DNA of 64,000 nt from Halobacillus karajensis (GTDB lineage Bacteria > Bacillota > Bacilli > Bacillales > Halobacillaceae): positions 248,001-312,000 of the forward strand of contig NZ_FNWW01000001.1 of assembly GCF_900108515.1 (NCBI RefSeq). The letters run 5' to 3'. The position numbers were made by a program, and so were the translations under genes. Below are positions 63,617 to 64,000 of the stretch, one piece after another (within the stretch, counting starts at the first letter, position 1; each line of letters opens with the position of its first letter). The notes beneath the pieces are model-generated. The model was not told where the DNA came from and made no database searches. It saw nothing but the letters and a program-made list of their open reading frames with translations.

Positions 63617-64000
63617 TCAAAACAAGCCATATACCGTAATGGCAACAATCAAAATACTCACTAAGCTCATTACATAGGTTCCATTCCAGCGAAACCCTAT
63701 CGTCAGTCCATTCCGTTGTAAGCAATGGCTGACAATGATATTGATGGCATTCAGAGGGCATAAGACGGCTGTCATCGACCATGCCATGATAAAAATCAAC
63801 GCCAAAAATTCTGGTGACATCCCTACACTAGCGGCAGACACCTGACTCGCCAAAATAGGAATAACCACAATCTGATGGACACCGATGAAAGCAAAGAACA
63901 AAACAATCAAAAAGATTATCAGAACGAATAACAACAAGGATTGTTCGGCAAACTCCATCAAGAAGGCCTGCAGTTGATCAGCAAAATCTGTATTCCTGAG
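63617..64000 (-). CDS. multi-pass membrane protein (5' end beyond window)
   Basis: The C-terminal about 127 codons of a membrane protein; the frame stays open to the right edge, so the apparent start at 63961 is not real. At least three hydrophobic segments: LLLFVLIIFLIVLFFAFIGV, LALIFIMAWSMTAVLCPLNA and YVMSLVSILIVAITVYGLF. I do not recognise the family; it looks like the end of an ion-coupled transporter. Lies 72 bases before the sigma-54 activator on the same strand. Confidence 0.7.
   Translation of the reverse strand, partial: LRNTDFADQLQAFLMEFAEQSLLLFVLIIFLIVLFFAFIGVHQIVVIPILASQVSAASVGMSPEFLALIFIMAWSMTAVLCPLNAINIIVSHCLQRNGLTIGFRWNGTYVMSLVSILIVAITVYGLF

Overview
The window looks like a chromosomal segment of a low-to-mid-GC Firmicute of the Bacillaceae, probably a salt-adapted environmental genus. 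Evidence: strong AGGAGG-type ribosome sites, sigma-A promoters of the TTGACA-17-TATAAT type, several perfect CcpA cre boxes, a Bacillus-type glpFK leader, a SipW/camelysin locus and acidic secreted proteins. The genus is a guess. I saw no rRNA, tRNA, CRISPR, phage or insertion sequence. The region is a run of catabolic operons, almost all on the minus strand, each pairing a transporter with its enzymes and a dedicated regulator.

Layout. 1-6.8 kb: ABC sugar importer with two Gfo/Idh/MocA dehydrogenases and a sugar isomerase/epimerase, under a LacI repressor with three identical palindromic operators. 6.9-9.5 kb: a frameshifted M20 amidohydrolase and a YfcC-type carrier. 9.8-13.8 kb: a surface-fibre locus (DUF4047-like coiled-coil protein, SipW signal peptidase, camelysin/TasA protein, a second TasA-like protein with an LPXTG anchor, and a sortase), preceded by GTTCTTT boxes that resemble SinR operators. 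14-16.5 kb: glpF-glpK with promoter, cre and a leader terminator of GlpP type. 16.8-18.2 kb: an AGCS amino-acid symporter. 18.4-26.1 kb: D-galactonate degradation (dgoA, dgoK, dgoD and a 2-hydroxyacid dehydrogenase) with a tripartite tricarboxylate-type (TTT) transporter, an IclR regulator, a promoter with an overlapping cre, and an IclR-type operator cluster. 26.2-35.5 kb: a TAXI-type TRAP transporter with FAH and SDR enzymes, a CitA/CitB-type two-component system and an orphan DctP-like binding protein.

35.7-38.1 kb: csiD-lhgO (glutarate to 2-oxoglutarate) behind a structured leader ending in an intrinsic terminator, a candidate attenuator or riboswitch of no class I recognise. 38.2-47.2 kb: oppBCADF, gamma-glutamyltransferase, a split chromate transporter and a divergent Lrp regulator, similar in content to B. 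subtilis ywrABCD. 47.4-60.7 kb: a 13-kb acyl-CoA degradation operon (two acyl-CoA dehydrogenases, a TAXI TRAP transporter, acyl-CoA ligase, two hydroxyacyl-CoA dehydrogenases, ETF, thiolase, enoyl-CoA hydratase, two hotdog thioesterases). It starts from a perfect sigma-54 promoter, with three 18-bp inverted repeats upstream. 60.9-63.5 kb: the matching sigma-54 activator, co-transcribed with a ketopantoate-reductase-like gene. The window ends inside a membrane-protein gene.

The common logic is carbon-source choice. Carboxylate and sugar-acid importers (ABC, TTT, TRAP-TAXI, YfcC) feed dedicated pathways. Each module has its own regulator, and five promoter or leader regions also carry CcpA-type sites. 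The three places most likely to hold undescribed biology are the LPXTG/sortase-equipped TasA locus, the csiD leader RNA, and the sigma-54 operon with its TGATTCA-N4-TGAATCA boxes.
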